A DNA stretch of 64,000 bases from the NCBI GenBank assembly GCA_022606425.2, contig JAHDVF020000086.1, forward strand, positions 134,501 through 198,500, written 5' to 3'. A program made the translations under genes and the position numbers. Origin of the DNA: Lepidostoma basale. Its lineage: Eukaryota; Arthropoda; Insecta; Trichoptera; Lepidostomatidae. Shown piece by piece: positions 62,165 to 64,000 of this stretch. The notes beneath the pieces were generated by a model. The model saw nothing but the letters and a program-made list of their open reading frames with translations, had not been told where the DNA came from and did no database searches. Every line of letters starts with the position of its first letter. The stretch's first letter is position 1.

Positions 62165-62530
62165 ATAATCGCCGTTTTCGTGAATAGCTCACCTCAAGGG
62201 CGCTTTGACATTGTTTTTAGTCATGAAAGGTGCATGTGACAACAGCGAAATCACGATCGTAGAAACTTAATTTATTGGCTCTGATGTGAATTTCATGGAC
62301 AACAAAATCAAGAATTTTGTTTCTCTAAACATATGAATGTTTTGTGCAAATGTGATATAATATTGTTTATTGATATACAGACAACCGTTGTTAACATTTT
62401 ATGCGATAATTTGAAAAGGTGGGTTTTTAGGTGATATTTAAAGTCTGTCGGATTGTCAATGCATCTGAGGCGTGCAGGAAGCATATTTCAGGCGGACGAA
62501 CCTACTACTGTGAAAGCCCGAGCAACACAA
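62165..62530 (-). mobile_element. L2/CR1-like LINE 3' end, split by the 126-bp repeat
   Basis: Minus strand: FTVVGSSA, NMLPARLRCIDNPTDFKYHL and KTHLFKL (62400-62515). After the inserted 62246-62372 repeat comes the 3' end GCGCCCTTGAGGTGAGC (62190-62215). Confidence 0.65.
62246..62372 (-). repeat. 126-bp repeat, right of the inverted pair
   Basis: Reverse complement of 60714-60840, lying inside the L2-like 3' region. Confidence 0.8.
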
Positions 62531-62599
62531 AATTCAGATATATAGGTGGCACGTTTGGGAATGTGCTTAATTATTGTCTATAAACTGTAAATTTAAAAA

Positions 62600-63135
62600 C
62601 CTTACCTGAAATTAATAATGGAATTTTCATATATGAATGAAAACTACTAAAAGTAGCTTATGTGTAATGTAAAAATGTAAAAATGTAATGTAAAAATTAC
62701 TTTTAAGTTGATCAGATTGAAGTTTTTGGTTCGACATCATTATTAAATCATTAGGGAGTTTATTAAATTCTGTAGAGGCTATAAATTGTAAGGATTTTAC
62801 ACCGAATCTAGTTGAACGCAATGCTTCTTATTCTGTGAGCGCGTATCATGTTGGTGTACGTCCGTATTGAATATTGGTCGAGTATTAGAGCGCGTTGATG
62901 ACTTTATTATTTGTATTATAGTTTTAGTGATCTCTAATTTTGGATGGATTTGAAATGGAATTATTTTCGTCTGAGAATATAGGGCCCTTACATGAGTGTA
63001 CCACGGTAGACGGAAAATATTTCTAACAGCCCGATTTTGGATCACCTGAATCTCATTAGCTTTCTTCTTTGTAATAAAGCCCCAAATACAGGAAAGGTAA
63101 GACAGATGAGAATGTATCATGGAGTAGTAAACATA
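62600..63135 (-). mobile_element. CR1-like LINE C-terminal region
   Basis: Minus strand: MIHSHLSYLSCIWGFITKKK, NEIQVIQNRAVRNIFRLPWY and FNTDVHQHDTRSQNKKHCVQ (63120-62797), then with a shift RSTRFGVKSLQFIASTEFNK and LPNDL (62821 down). This is the RT C-terminus and downstream region of CR1/Jockey-type LINEs; the palm is missing. Confidence 0.8.
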
Positions 63136-63261
63136 AATTGTCTATATTCTTATGTAACGAATTAAACCAATTAATCCAATTTAAACCTGTACATACCATT
63201 CCAAATTAGTTCATAAAGATAACAACATTGTCTTGTGATACGCATATATCGAAGTGTGGGA

Positions 63262-63362
63262 TCCATCCTCTGGACATGCGAACTCCAGTATCTTCTGCGT
63301 TGTTTTCCCCATCCTCTGCACATGCGCAATCCATTATCTTCTGCGTTGTCTTCCCCATCCTC
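63262..63362. repeat. 46-bp tandem repeat, about two units
   Basis: CCATCCTC begins at 63263, 63309 and 63355. Units differ at a few positions. On the minus strand it codes RGWGKQRRRYWSSHVQRM, a LINE-F-like C-terminal block, so the repeat is a duplicated piece of that LINE. Confidence 0.75.
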
Positions 63363-63439
63363 AAGCAAATGAAATAACCTGAAATCAATTTCATTATCTT
63401 TGAATATTTTAAATCTCAGCATAATGTAGAATTTAATGG

Positions 63440-64000
63440 TCAAAAATGGAATATTACTGGACTCTTCTAACTGAGGCAGCTAATGCTGCATATAAGGATA
63501 TGTTTACCTATCACAGCATTTGTTTTCAGAGAAAAACTAAAACAGCTGAAGTAACTCATAGTGTATTTGGGTATGTGTGCTGCTGGAATTACTCAGTGGA
63601 ATGGAAAATAAAGAAGAATTGCAACATGCAGATGCACCAATATGGCTCATTATCAAAATAATTTCAATCCCAATACAAAAATATCCCCATTAGACCAGTG
63701 GTCTCTCACAACCAGGCAATTATTTTATCAAAACTTAATATCTAATCCCAAAGATATAGATTTTCGCCCTGCCAGAACAATTTTACATTAAAACAACCGT
63801 ATTAAAATAGATTATACCAATTAACTAATTATTACACAACGAAACGTCATAACCTAAAATGACACGTAAGTAAAACGAATAAATTGATATTGTATATCAT
63901 TAGAACTTTCTTATCGTTGCTGTGGTAATTTTAATATTTCCCTGACCAAAGTACGCGTATAAAGAACACCTTTATGTTTGAATTCATCAAATGTCATATT
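63440..64000. other. No gene seen
   Basis: Unassigned; a 71-codon frame (63446-63661, +) without a known motif. Confidence 0.4.

Noticed and set aside
1..64000. Penelope-like reverse transcriptase or GIY-YIG endonuclease as the partner of the ribozyme motifs
   Set aside because: I looked for the corresponding blocks in all listed frames and saw none; the partner must be elsewhere in the genome.

Overview
This window looks like A+T-rich nuclear DNA from an arthropod, most likely an insect; I cannot name the species. I found no intact host gene, no complete transposon, no functional tRNA or rRNA gene and no prokaryotic feature. Nearly everything recognisable is dead or non-autonomous mobile DNA. 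Open frames rarely exceed 200 codons, and the readable ones are C-terminal pieces of reverse transcriptases.

The dominant component is one non-LTR retrotransposon family (called LINE-A here) whose 3' end is a short (TTAG)n run. I count roughly 45-50 fragments on both strands, nearly all 5'-truncated and keeping the 3' end. The most informative copies are at 29.3-30.4 kb (+, with the YADD reverse-transcriptase motif), 19.9-20.6 kb (-, 216 open codons), 50.4-51.2 kb (-, YADD) and 52.2-52.9 kb (+). Other LINE groups are: LINE-B with a (TTTGA)n tail at 10.9-18.4 and 58.7-59.5 kb; LINE-C at 16.6-18.8, 23, 38.5, 40-41 and 42.4 kb; LINE-D near 3, 16.5, 26.3, 47.7, 56.7 and 60.3 kb; LINE-E near 10.4, 14.2 and 55.8 kb; LINE-F near 12, 22, 44.3 and 53.5 kb; and CR1/L2-like pieces at 45.5, 53.8, 60 and 62.2-63.1 kb.

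Non-autonomous elements include a tRNA-derived SINE (8.6, 34.4, 37.6, 56.9 kb), a second tRNA-like SINE head (59.2 kb), a SINE-like family that borrows the LINE-A 3' end (28.0, 34.7, 35.4, 61.4-62.0 kb), an unclassified ~430-bp repeat (9.9, 21, 41.9, 49.2 kb), a piggyBac-type MITE with TTAA sites (12.8 and 58.4 kb), a pogo/Tigger-like MITE (12.3 kb) and hAT ends (6.4, 11.8, 25.05-26.14, 52.05 kb).

The most interesting signal is a set of about a dozen dispersed hammerhead-ribozyme-like motifs. Each has a CUGANGA-type core, a covarying stem II, GAAAC, a tiny loop and GUC. Most sit as mirror-image pairs in palindromic 240-320-bp elements flanked by 8-12-bp target-site duplications. This matches what is known of minimal hammerheads in Penelope-like element repeats, but no Penelope reverse transcriptase is present here. 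Several nested insertions can be ordered in time from their duplications: LINE into LINE at 5.88 kb, hammerhead element into LINE at 8.9 kb, LINE into hammerhead element at 24.2 kb, hAT into a hammerhead stem-loop at 25.05 kb, and hammerhead element into hammerhead element at 46.7 kb.
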